Shown: positions 32,208-43,143 of the stretch, piece by piece
How positions within the stretch are numbered: the stretch's first letter is position 1
Layout of the letters: every line of letters begins with the position of its first letter
Source of the DNA: Paratinospora sagittata
Lineage: Eukaryota > Streptophyta > Magnoliopsida > Ranunculales > Menispermaceae
NCBI GenBank assembly: GCA_035771175.1
Contig: CM069600.1
Span: 8,827,729-8,891,728, forward strand
Reading direction: 5' to 3'
Length of the DNA: 64,000 nt
Made by a program: the position numbers and the translations under genes
Notes under the pieces: model-generated
What the model was told of the DNA's origin: nothing
The model's database searches: none
Seen by the model: only the letters and a program-made list of their open reading frames with translations

Positions 32208-34123
32208 GTTAGGGCATAGAGAACATGCCCTTTTTGAAATTAAAATAAATTTTATTAACTAATTTCTCAAAATAAGTTTTTCATCTTTCTCTAATATCCA
32301 TTTTCATTTTTACTAGGACTCTTTAATACACCAAGTATATAATTAAAATCATTTTTTTTTGGCTTTCCATTAATTTAATTTGCTAGTTTAAATATAGTCT
32401 TTTTCTCCTTCTTTTGTATCTAATATATTATTTAAATTTTTATATGCCTTAATTTTATATTACTTTTTACTTTTTTTATAGCTTCTTTCTTTGTATTCAT
32501 ATGTCAACATCGACATTCAACATCATTTCTCTTAGTAGTTTCCCTTTAGATATTTCTATCTTTTCTCCTTTTAAATCCAACAATTTAATTCTTGAGTTGA
32601 TACTACTTTTTGAACTAGATTTCAATTTTATCCATATTTTTGCTCCCATTAATTATCTTGTGTTGCAAAGTTAAGCTTTATCTTAGAATAACCTTACAAC
32701 TTTACATACTACCTTATGAACCTTTCTAGTAAAGAAGAATTTGACTTGACTTTTATTAGATTTATTTTTAAAGATGTTAAACACGAAGAATTTTATTTTT
32801 TTCGTTAGAAAAATTTCTCTTACTAGTGTAAAGGAATGAAACTTCTAATATGTCTTATCTTGAAAAAACACATAATCGATGTGAGACTAGTCTCTGAAGT
32901 TGAACCCACCAACAGTAGGCCCCCAGAGGCTCAACACCTCACATAAATGCATTGGTTCCCACAGACAACGCTAACTGTTGAAGCTCATTTTGGCTCACAA
33001 GTCGCAAAATATTATCTCTCCTACGAATCCCCAGGTAATTTGGCCGGACTAAGTTGGGTCATCAAGCCTGTGGGTGCCAAGGTAGAGTGTGTCATAAAGG
33101 CAACTCCCAAGAGATTTTATTTTTCTCCTTAGAAAAAAGTCTCTTACTAGTGTAAGGGAATGAAACTTCTTATGTATCTTAGCTTGAAAGAATACATATA
33201 ATGTGAGACTAATCTCTTTAAGTTGAACCCACCAACAAAATATATTAAATGTTTATCTAGTGTTTGCTATTATGAGGTCATTTGCCTTAATATACTTTGA
33301 CTTCATTCTTATCTTAAAATCTATATTCTCCGTGTACCATTTTATATCTAGTCCTCTCTTTGCCTATATGTCCTTTAAGATCTCCTCCCATATATATTTT
33401 TCTCCTTAGTGTGTTTTTGGAATTACTTCATCCATATGTCTTCCCAAAATTGTATTTTTTTAGTTTGTTGGTTTAATCCTATTTGGGATGCATATCACTA
33501 ACTATATATATTACTTATGTTATCTTCTATTATAAGTTAGACTGATATAACTTTGTCTCCTCTTTAATTGATAAGATCTAAGTTCAGTTGTGGAATCCTT
33601 TAAATGATTCAAAATAAAGCTCTAATAAACTAATGTGTATACATGTAAAGTGTGGAATTAAAGAAGAAGGCACTGAGATTTTTACGAGGTTCGAAAAATC
33701 CTTTCTTACATCTACAAAAACCCCCCTTTGGGATTTCACTATGACAGGGTATGAACCAAACTGTTATAATATTTTTTTTTTTACAAATTCAAGACAAATT
33801 ATCTTTTTAACATATTAGAGATTAACCATTTGACCCTTTTTAAGATAAAGGGTGAAACTAGACCTTTGATTTAAATCTAAGAATCACAAATGATATTTAA
33901 TCACTTGACTTAGTTTATTTCAACTAGAAACAAACCAAAAAGGAGAAAAGTAGAAATGGTAAATTTGTTCTAAATACTTAGAACAAGTACAGTGAAACTC
34001 AAATATTATAAAGTCTACCAAATACAAGATATAACAATGAAACTCATGGGTAAGAGAAACCTTACAATCATATATTATCTTCCCTGTATCAAGATTGCTC
34101 AAGTAAGCATTTCAAAATGTTTA
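32208..34123. other. AT-rich non-coding stretch with one repeat pair
   Basis: No gene seen. Contains the direct repeats listed at 32788-33236. The rest is AT-rich without recognised repeats. Confidence 0.45.
32788..33236. mobile_element. TRIM-like unit: two about 125-bp direct repeats around a short interior
   Basis: About 32788-32913 and 33107-33236 are similar along their length (shared words TCTCTTACTAGTGTAA, GGAATGAAACTTCT, ATGTGAGACTA, AGTTGAACCCACCAAC). Read on the minus strand each begins TGTTGGTGGGTTCAAC, an LTR-like start. The interior of about 190 bp is non-coding. Size and layout fit a terminal-repeat retrotransposon in miniature, but no target-site duplication or primer site was confirmed. 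Confidence 0.45.
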
Positions 34124-36328
34124 GAACGAAGCCCAAAAAGATTGCTTGAAAAAACACCTTTTGAATCAACATGTTTGGTTTAAGGAAAAAAGCATATTTT
34201 AGAATATTAAAATATTTCTAGTATAAACTTTATATTATTAGATTGAAAATTAACGGTGGGTTGATTTAGTGGTTAACAATATTTTTTAATATTTATGATA
34301 GTGTTCTAAAAGAATTAGGATGACATGTATAAGTATTTAGCTTATCTACCCTTTTCTTGCTGTGTCACGAATGATGAACACGTGTAGTAATAGCACAACA
34401 CGTCTTACAGCGTCACGTATTATCCATATATTTAACTTAAATATTACGTAAATCAAATCAACAACTATCCAACAAAAACAAAGTAACAATTAACTCCAAA
34501 AAACACGTGTCGGACCGACAATTATCATCTGACCTTGGAAAGGGACTGAGAATCAAACTTAATGATTCTATTAAAAAGAATTGTTGAATATATTTATATT
34601 TACTATGGTTGAATTACAATGTGGAGTTTTTTGCTTAATTATGCAAAAATATTTACGCGTGTTTGACTAATCTAAAACTTGAAATTTAAGATTTAATATT
34701 TTGTAATTATTATTATTATTATTATGATATAATTGTTAAATAAACATTTTAATTATGTGTAAAGCTTTTTTTTTTTTTTACTATGGTTTCTGTAATTGAA
34801 GTGATCAAGATAAAACACTAAAACTTAAATATTTGGCTGAAACAAAAACCAAGAAAAGCCACCAATTATTTGAAAGTATGTCTCTCATTTATTTCATTTG
34901 AGCTGTTTTATGTAATTTTGGGCTTCATTGTAGTGTTTTTGCTAGGAACCAAATTAATGGTCAGTAACATTGAGTCAGAAGATCCTAGTTATGAACAAGT
35001 GATAAGGAGTATTCATTTGAAATTCTAATATTAGAATCAATTTGAAGGTTCTTCATAAGTGTAAAAGGATATTGTAAGGGTTCTTTCTCAACTTTAAAAA
35101 TGATGTGTGCCTACTTGATTTACGCTCTTGAAGTGAAATTAAAAAGTAGTACCACAAAGCTAGAAAGTGACTCTTTTTTATTTATTTCTCAAGTGGTGTC
35201 CCCGCCCTTAGGACGAGACTAATTTGCGTTTGAGTATTGCAGGAGCATTAGGCAGCTCTCCCAAGTGGGCGCGACTAAGCTAGAAAGTGATCTTTTACTT
35301 AAGCATTAGAAGGCATATAGGCTAACACAATAACAATACTAAAACGTTACTTTCTCACAATAACTATTGTTTCCTTATTTGTCCAAATTCTAATATACTT
35401 ATTTGAGTGAAAGAGGGACTACATATTGAAATGGTGAAAAGGACATTAATTGTGCTTTGTACTAAGAGTGGATTGTGTTTTCGAGCAGAAAAATTGATTA
35501 TTTGGGCTTTTTTTTTTTCTCTCCGTGAGGATTGTGAATCTACTGTTGCATGGTCTTATCCTTGGATCTAGTGGGGTGGTCTTCAAAATATGGATGAGGA
35601 TCTTGAAAAAGTTCTCAAAAGCTTCTCGCTCACGAGTGAGGACGCTAAGGAGTTTGGGGTACCAACTGAACTGAAGGAGCAAAACATCATTGCAAGTAAA
35701 CTCAAAATTTTGGGTAAGCTTTGCACAGTCAAACGTTTTAGCCAGATGGGGATAAAAGAAAGTTTGGTGAGATCATGGGCTATCAACTCAGATGTAAAGT
35801 TTACCGAGATTGAGGCCAACCTTTTCCAAGTCTTCTTCATGATGATAAAACCATGCATTTCGTTCTTAACAATGGGCCATGGTTGTATGAGGACCATGTC
35901 TTTCTGACCAAACCATGGGAGCCATCTATTGATCCTAGGAACATTTCTTTTGACTCCTGCAAACTATGGGTGCAATTCTATGGTATTCCCCTAAATTGCA
36001 AAGGCCCTGGTCTGCTTAAAATCTTAGGCCAGAGAGTGGGTCGCATTATAAAGATCGAAGATAGTTTGAGGTGGAGCGGTGTGGAATAGAGAAAGTATAT
36101 GCAGGCAAGGATAGAGGTGTCGATCAACAAACCTCTTTTTAGGGGTTTGATTCTTAATAATGAAGGTATTAAGACTTGGACGTGGTTAAAGTATGAAAGA
36201 TTGTCGATTTTTTGCCATGTTTGTGGATGCCTCAACCATGAAGAGTCATTTTGTAAGGTGCAGAGAGGTGGAGATAAAACCGACAATGGGGATGATGCCC
36301 CATATGGTGAATGGCTCAGAGCTCCTAA
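34124..36328 (+). repeat. Segmental duplication, copy B (continues into full LINE)
   Basis: Counterpart of 27421-29594 (see there). It contains a private segment of about 690 bp (34363-35056), without recognised genes. Unlike copy A, the LINE here goes on past the end of the shared region. Confidence 0.88.
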
Positions 36329-36347
36329 CTCTTCTTCCAAAAGCTAA
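35590..36347 (+). pseudogene. LINE ORF1 (DUF4283 plus zinc knuckle), copy B
   Basis: Same layout as copy A: DUF4283-like N-terminus, 'WVQFYGIPLNCKG', and zinc knuckle CHVCGCLNHEESFC (about 36211-36252). The frameshift near 35842 and the TAG at 36087-36089 are at the same places as in copy A. Past the shared region it runs on into a Ser/Arg-rich linker. Confidence 0.82.
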
Positions 36348-37327
36348 CAAGTTTTCAAGATTTGTGCTGGAGAGATAAATGAGTTCACCAGATCTATGGA
36401 TTCATCATCTTCTTTTAGAACTAGATCACGCTCATTTTCTGGCAACAATGGTGGTAACAGATCTGACAAGGAAGAGGAGGAAGGAAAGAGAATTTTGGTT
36501 TTTGCCAATTCGGATCGAATTGACGACAATACGGAGTTTAGGTGGAGGCGGCGTGGTAATAATGCTTTGTTATATGGTGATGCACTAGATTGGCAGAATA
36601 TCTTAAAAGATGCAAATTTCTTCTTAAACCTGGTTGATGTGGCAGTCCAGGTGTCCCAACCTGAATTTTCCCAAAACCCTGCTCTTGGCCCAGTTTACAA
36701 AGCCCAAAACTCCTTAGTTGTAGCCCAAACCCAAGAAACCCAAGGCCCGTTCTTAACAACCTGACCGCCCCAACTCCCAACACTGAACCCTATTATCAAG
36801 GCCCAAGAGCCCACAAGTTCAATTATAAACCAAGCCCAAGATTGTCATTGCCAGACCTCTAAAAATAAAAATAATTCTAAAGTTCCTCTCTTTTCTACCC
36901 AAGAGTCTTTTGACCCCCTTTAACCTTGGCCCAATTATTGAAACATTTAACCCAAAAACTAAAAGACCAAAGCGAGCCCATAAGCGGAAGCCTATAGACC
37001 AAACTCATTTTTAAAAAAATGAAACCCACCTCTATCCTGCCTTGCCCGTCATGACTTTAACGCAAGACTTGGAACCAAACAAAAGAATGTGAAAATGGTT
37101 AAATTTTTCGATCTACTGGAAGTGCAAGTGAAGAAACAAAAGACAGCCAACAACGTTGATCAGAGGGTGGAGGCAACCGACCCTGAGATGTCCCGGCGAT
37201 CAAAATGAAGATTATGGCTTGAAACTGTTAGGGAGTAGGGAATACCCTAACAGTTCTATCCTTGAAGAAGCTATCTAAGTTTCATTCCCCCGAGTTGTTG
37301 ATCATTTTTTAAACAAAGAAAAAATTC

Positions 37328-38025
37328 GTGAAGATGGAGAAGTTGAGGATTTTCATGGGCTACCAGTGTTGCTTGCCAATCCCTCTGATAGGTCGTTCTG
37401 GTATAATCTATGGTTTTTGGAACGACTCCCATGAAATTCAAGTGGCTTTATTTTCTTCCTTCTTTTTGGAATTTTGGTTGAAGATAGGCAACTACATTAC
37501 AAATGGAGAGTGGTCGCGGTGCATGCTAGTACCAATGCCCAAGAACATTCACAGCAGTGGGAGTTATTATCTAGAAGAATGTCTGTTTCAAATCAAGCTA
37601 TCACTCTCATTGGCGACTTCAATGTTATTTTGAATGCATCGAAGAAGAGGGGAGACTTGCCATAGACTCCAAGGGAGAGTGAAAATTTTCACCATTTTCT
37701 TGCCAACAATTATTTAATTAATGTTCCTTTTTTTGGTCTGCGATTCACGTGGTCAAATAAAAGGTCAGGGGCTAATCTTATCATGGAAAGGTTGGATAGG
37801 CGTTTGGCCATGCCAGATTGGCTAGATAGGTATCCTCAAGCTCACCTTAACAACATTTCATGTATGGGGTCTGATCATTTAGCCATCATGCTGAATATCA
37901 AAGGAGAAGAAGATTTCAACATTTTTTCTATTATGATCATAGGTGGAATCGGTTTGAAGAGTGCAATAATTCTATTGAAAACTGTTGGCATTTTGAGTCT
38001 CCTATGGACCAAAGGATCTCGCTAA
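37328..38025 (+). pseudogene. LINE endonuclease domain (broken)
   Basis: Frames joined across 37328-38025 show LIGDFNVILNASKKRGDLP (about 37610) and 'SCMGSDHLAIML' with the catalytic SDH (about 37860). A TAG follows GDLP at 37663-37665. The N-terminal strands are hard to follow. Confidence 0.75.
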
Positions 38026-38531
38026 TGGGCAGAATAAATGAAACCAAAAAGAAAATTTTGCAATGGAGGAGAACTGTCTAGAAGCAAATTCCAGAAGACT
38101 AAAAGAGAAGTGTGAGACAATTGTTGTTGGTTTTATGCAAAAAAATGTTCCAAGTATCTCTATAGTTTAGAATGAGGAGCAAACTCTTCAGCAGGCGCAT
38201 GCTTTAGAAGAAGTATACTGGAAGCACAGGGCTAGAGTGAAGTGGCTCCAAAGTGAGGATAAAACACATGAAATTCTTTAATTCTAAAGTGGCCTAAAGG
38301 AGAAGAGCTAACTACATTCAAGGCCTACATGATGATGAGGATCATTGGATCGAATATCAAGATCAGTTATGTAATATGGCAAAAAGGTTCTTTGAGCATC
38401 TTTTTTATTCTCAATTCTATGAATCGAGTCTTCAAGTATTTATGAACCTGCCTTGAAGAATTGATTTTGCTGATGCTAATTGGCTTGAGCATGAGGTACC
38501 TGAGCAGGAAATTCAGCAAGCTCTCTTCAAT

Positions 38532-39317
38532 ATGCACCCTCGAAAGGCTCCCGGGACTGACGGGTTACTTGCCATATTTTTTCAAGAGTATTGGACAATT
38601 GTTAATCCCTCTTTGATCCTCATGATAGAGAATTTTTTCAATGAAGCCAACTTGGACCTGACAATTAATGAGACTCGCATTATGTTGATTCCTAACGTGA
38701 GAAACCCAATGAGACTCTCAGACTGGCCCATCAGCTTGTACAACACTACGTATAAGTTGACTGCTAAAATCTTGGCCAATAAACTGAAAGTCATCCTACC
38801 AAAGACCATTTTCCTCTCTCAAAGTGCCTTTATCCAAGGAAGGCAGATCATTGACAATATAATGATAGCTCATGAAGTCATGCATTCGATGGGTAATCCC
38901 AGAAGGAAAGATCGAAAGGTTGTTATCCAGATTGACATGTCGAAAGCTTATAATTGTGTGGAGTGGAGTTTTTTACTCTTTCTGTTGGATAAATTGGGAT
39001 TTCCTAAGAAGTGGCAGGCATGGATCCTTTTTTGTTTATTTACTGTCTTTTATCATATAAGAATTAATGGTTATTTATCTGAAAAAATCTTTTGCACCCA
39101 TGGTCTCAGGCAAGGTGACCCATTATCACCCTATTTATTCATTATCTATGTTGAGTCTCTCTCTTTCTTGTTGGACCAAGCAGTGGAAAAGAAAGTTCTT
39201 CACGCCTTCAAGCTAAGAGATCCTTATCCCATGATTTCGTATTTATTATTCGTTGATGAATCATTATTTTTTGTAAAGCTAATGCTGTTTATTTTCAAAC
39301 ATTGGAAGGAGTCTTAA
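38532..39317 (+). pseudogene. LINE reverse transcriptase domain (broken, altered catalytic box)
   Basis: 261 codons open: 'RKAPGTDGL', 'QSAFIQGRQIIDNIMIAHEV', 'QIDMSKAYNCVEW' (catalytic D present), 'HGLRQGDPLSPYLF', then FVDESLFF in place of the invariant FADD(S/T)LFF, so the second catalytic Asp is Glu and Ala is Val. The frame is lost soon after. An inactive enzyme in any case. Confidence 0.85.
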
Positions 39318-41287
39318 AGGACTACTGCCTAGCCTCAGGCAATGCATCAACGAAGCAAAAAAAGTTCCATTGTTTTCAGTAAGAGATTCCCCGAGGAGAT
39401 GAGACGGCAGTTGAAGAGAGTTTTAAACTTCAAAGAAGGAGCAGATTTTGGGATTTACCTTGGTGCCAGAATCCAGCTGGGAAGAAAGAAAAAGATGTGT
39501 TTTCTAAACTTGTTTTTGAGGGCCAATGCATGAATTCTTGGTTAGAAGAAAAGCTACTTTCATTGGGAGGTAAGGATATTATGATTATGTCTGTTGCACT
39601 AACAATTCCTATGTACTACATGTTTTGTTTCAAGTTGCCTCAAGGCATTTACAAGATCCTCAAGTTCAAGATGGCAAATTACTAGTGGAAGAGCTTAAAA
39701 AATGGTGATGGAATTCACAAGTGTTGTTCGCAGCAGTTATCTCAGAGAAAAATATAAGGGGATTTGGGAGTGAGGGAATTAGAAGGTGCAAGTCTAGCTA
39801 TGCTTGAAAAGCTTGGTTGGAGACTACTCAAATGTCCAGACTTTCTCTCGGAAAGCTCCTTCAAGCGAAGTACTTAAAAAATGATGATTTCATGCAGGCT
39901 AGGTTGGGCCCAAAACCGTCTTAGGGGTGGAAAAACTTATTGCTTGGTAGGAGAGTTTTGAATGAGGGTATCCATTGGATGGGTAACAACCTGAGTATAA
40001 ATATTTGGCATGATCCCTGGTTGCCAAGGCCAACAATGTTTCAGATATGGTCCCCTTCTCATAACAATCCTAATAAGGTATCAGAGCTTATTAACCTAGA
40101 TTATGGAGTATGGAAGTCTCAATTGATCGATAGGATCTTTCTAAAAGAAAATGCCCAACTGATTAAACAAATTCCTATCAGTAATAGGGGGTTTAAGGAC
40201 TCCATGTTATGGCACTATACAAAGTCCGGTGAGTTCACTGTGAAGAGTGGGTACTATGTTGCAAAAAGACTTTTAGATAATGGCTTGTTCTCAAGGAAAT
40301 GTTGTAAAGATAGCAATGGTGGGCAACGGTTTTAGTCATTGTGGAAGCAAATTTGGAAGTTTGATGTACCAAGCAAAATCAGATTATTTTTATGGAGATG
40401 TTGTAACAACTATTTTGCTATCCAGGAGTTCTGGGAGAGAAGAAATTGTTGGCCTAGATAAAGTCCAAAAGGGGGTTGAATTGGACTCTTGCATGGTTTT
40501 TAAAACCTTTTAAACTATGAAAACTTGCAGGTAAAGGAAATAAAGAAAGCAAGAAAAATGAATGACATAGTCATTTTAGCGTGGTTCAGCTCGTAAAGCC
40601 TACCTCCATAACTTGATCTCCCCGATCAAGATTTTCCAACCCAACACTATAAGATCCTACTTCAAGGGTGAGGATCAAAACCGATTACAACTTACTTCAC
40701 AGGTGTAAGCTACCTTTTTATAAACACCATTCTCTACAAGAGAACTTCCTAGTGGCTAACAAGCCACTTAAAATACAAAAGATTGAAGAATGAGGATTTT
40801 CCTTACTAGAAAACCTCAAAAATACTTGCAACCAATCTTGAACCTTACTCAAGAGTGCTCACACAATATGAAATATGAAGTACAGGAGCAAGAGTAAAGG
40901 TCTATTTGAAAATGATCATTTGGATGATTTGAAGAATAAAGATTAAGCACATTCAATCCAAAGTTTGCTATCAAAAAAAAGTTTTTGAACTTAGAACACT
41001 TAGAAAACACAGGTGAAATTGCAAATAGTTCGTGAGTTGTGTTCAATAATGAACATTGTTATGCTTTTATATATAAATGCAAGATGAGCACATTTTAGGG
41101 TTTCAATCTCTAAGAAATCTTCCGTTTTGATTTTGAAATTCAAATGCAATTCAAATTCTTTCATAAAAACGAATGGGGTAAAAATGCGTGCAAAAATCTG
41201 TGCAAAAGTACATATAACCGAAGATGAAAGAGTGTGCGAAATGTCACTTTCATAGCCCAGAAATAACAGTTCTTCCCTAACACACAC

Positions 41288-41626
41288 AGCGGCGCGCTGC
41301 TCTAAGAGGGAGCGCGCTAGTGGAGGAGGAACTTCACACCTTATCTCTCTGTTGCCCAGAAGGCAGTGTGCTACTCCAACAAGGAGCACATTGTTGGCAG
41401 CAGACCAAGAGGGGTGTTTCATTAGTGTCTCAGAAGAGCCGCTAGTCCAGGAAGAAGCGCACTGGTCTGATCCAAACCAAAGACCTAATGAATTTCTGGG
41501 TCACAGCAACGCGTTGCTCCAAGGGGAAGCGCCGCCGGTGTCTATGGCAGACCAGTAAGTGACCTGACAACGCAAGGAGTGCGCTGAAAGCTTGAGGAGT
41601 GTGCCTGCAGCTTGAGGAGCGTGCTT
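41288..41626. repeat. GC-rich short inverted-repeat block in solo-LTR-like copy 2
   Basis: Recurrent units such as GCGCGCTGCTCTAAGAGGGA followed by GCGCGCT, GTGTGCTACTCCAACAAGGA followed by GCACA, and CAACGCGTTGCTCCAAGG followed by GGAAGCGC. Same position within the element and same general design as the hairpin array of copy 1. Confidence 0.6.
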
Positions 41627-41962
41627 GTCACACCCTGGGTTGCACAGCGTGCCCCCTACCCAGGTGTGAGCGCACCCCCTCGAGGCGAACGCCAGCCATT
41701 ATGGATCTATAATATTGTCCCAGTGCTACTAGGAATGCGAAATTAGACTCCTTAAGAGAGGTCTCGAGTTCGATTCTGGGGGAGGCCCTGCACTATTTAT
41801 AAATAGTGGCAGACAAATGATCTCGTGTACAAGAGACGTCCTTGTGTGGCGGTGGCTGTACCGGGATGGGACAATATTATGGATCCATAATGGTTGGCGT
41901 TCGCCCCGAGGGGGTGCGCCCACACCTGGGTAGGGGGCACGCTGTGCAACCCAGGGTGTGAC
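41627..41962. mobile_element. MITE with about 95-bp near-perfect terminal inverted repeats (TCACACC family)
   Basis: GTCACACCCTGGGTTGCACA at the left is the exact reverse complement of the right end. The inverted repeat continues almost unbroken to 'AATATTGTCC' / 'GGACAATATT' (about 41720 and 41871). The 336-bp element has a middle with a tRNA-B-box-like TCGAGTTCGATTCTGG. Flanks do not show a good duplication. The same family forms the foldback at 47678-48707. Confidence 0.85.
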
Positions 41963-43143
41963 AGCGCTGGTCTGACACTTGACACTCAAACATAATTTTC
42001 CTTTACAAAATCTTTGCACAAACTCGTTCAAATCGAATCGGAGACTTTAAATATCAAATTTGAGATTTGAAAACACCTAAACCCTTTTTAATGAACATCA
42101 AAACATGATTAAAATCATATTCGAAAACATTTAAGGATCATGCTCATTTTGAAAACTTAGGAAATTGACTTTATCTGAGCAACTTTAAAGTAGGTCCTAC
42201 AACCTAAGATCATCTAGACAAAATAAAAATAAAATTACATTAAATTGTCTTGATCTTGAGAGTCTTCAAGCTTGAAACCATGTACTTGAATTGTGGTGGT
42301 CTTTTAAGCTGAAACACTCGAGTAGATTGCTAGAGCATATGACTCATATTGTTTGTAATCATCAAAACTGAATGTCATCATGGGGGCCATTGGATCATCA
42401 TAAATATGTATACCATAAAGGCTTGTCCGTTGTGCAATAATCACCCGAAAACTAGTGTTCATCTTTTCTTTCATTGCGAATTTGTCAAGGCCTTCTGGTT
42501 TGGCTGCCCATTCGGTTTTTATTCTACCATTGTGAGCTCGTCCCAGTTTGTTGATGCATGGAAAACTCTCAATCATTGAATTATTCGCATGGGTTATGAG
42601 AATGATGTAATCCAAGAGCATTTGGCTTGTGGAGAATCTAGAAGGCTAGAAATGTTGCCCTCTTTAAAAACGAAATCTTTCTACCAAATCAAGCTATTGA
42701 AGCAACTAATAGACAGTGTTTTGAGTTTAGACAATGTAGTACGCTATCAAAGAATGTTGATATCTGTGTTATCAACAAGACACGGGAGCAATCCTCCTGG
42801 AATTCCGGGAATTCCTCTTGAATTTTATGCATAGATGCAACTCGTGATCCTAAATCCCATGCTATTGGGATTGGTTGGGTGCTTTAGAATGAGCCTAAGC
42901 AACTTATGAGAATATCATATTACTTTTCCAATTTCAACTATTTTCTTTTTCTTTTTTAGTCAGAAACTAAATTCTTAATTTGTACAAGTATTTTCAAAAA
43001 TGCTAAGAAAGCTCTTATTCTGCTACTAGAGATATATCTATTTTTTTTTACCTACCAGACACCTTTTAAAACAATAAATGAATTTCTTCAAATTTAAGAA
43101 ACCAACATTAATAATTGTTTTTTCATCAAAAAAAAAAAAAAAA

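Larger units (their letters stand above)
40447..42400 (+). mobile_element. Solo-LTR-like element, family copy 2, inserted in LINE
   Basis: Starts TGTTGGCCTAGATAAAGTCC and ends CATTGGATCATCA (TG...CA). Flanks GAAAT (40442-40446) and TAAAT (42401-42405) are a 5-bp duplication with one mismatch. Joining the flanks restores the LINE reading RRNMYTIKACPLCNN. Shares with copy 1 the start, the GGGGGTTGAATTGGAC block, the 'GTGGTTCAGC...GCCTAC' block and the 3' landmark TTTGTAATCATCAAAA. The interior also has GC-rich hairpin words (AGCGCGCT, GAAGCGC, about 41288-41626), different in sequence from copy 1. A MITE is nested at 41627-41962. Confidence 0.7.
35590..43143 (+). mobile_element. Long L1-type LINE, degenerate, interrupted by solo-LTR-like element
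   Basis: Order: ORF1 with DUF4283 and zinc knuckle (35590-36347), linker, endonuclease (about 37330-37900), reverse transcriptase (38532-39317 and beyond), zinc-binding region (39940-40440, resuming at 42401), RNase H start 'DATRDPKSHAIGIGWVL' (about 42836) and a poly-A (about 43128-43143). An ORF1, APE endonuclease, reverse transcriptase and RNase H order is that of plant L1 elements with RNase H. The 5' edge is not defined. Many stops and frameshifts. Confidence 0.85.

Noticed and set aside
32947..33132. 61-codon frame starting MHWFPQTTLTVEAHF
   Set aside because: Falls between and into the TRIM-like direct repeats; no similarity recognised and no splice or promoter context.
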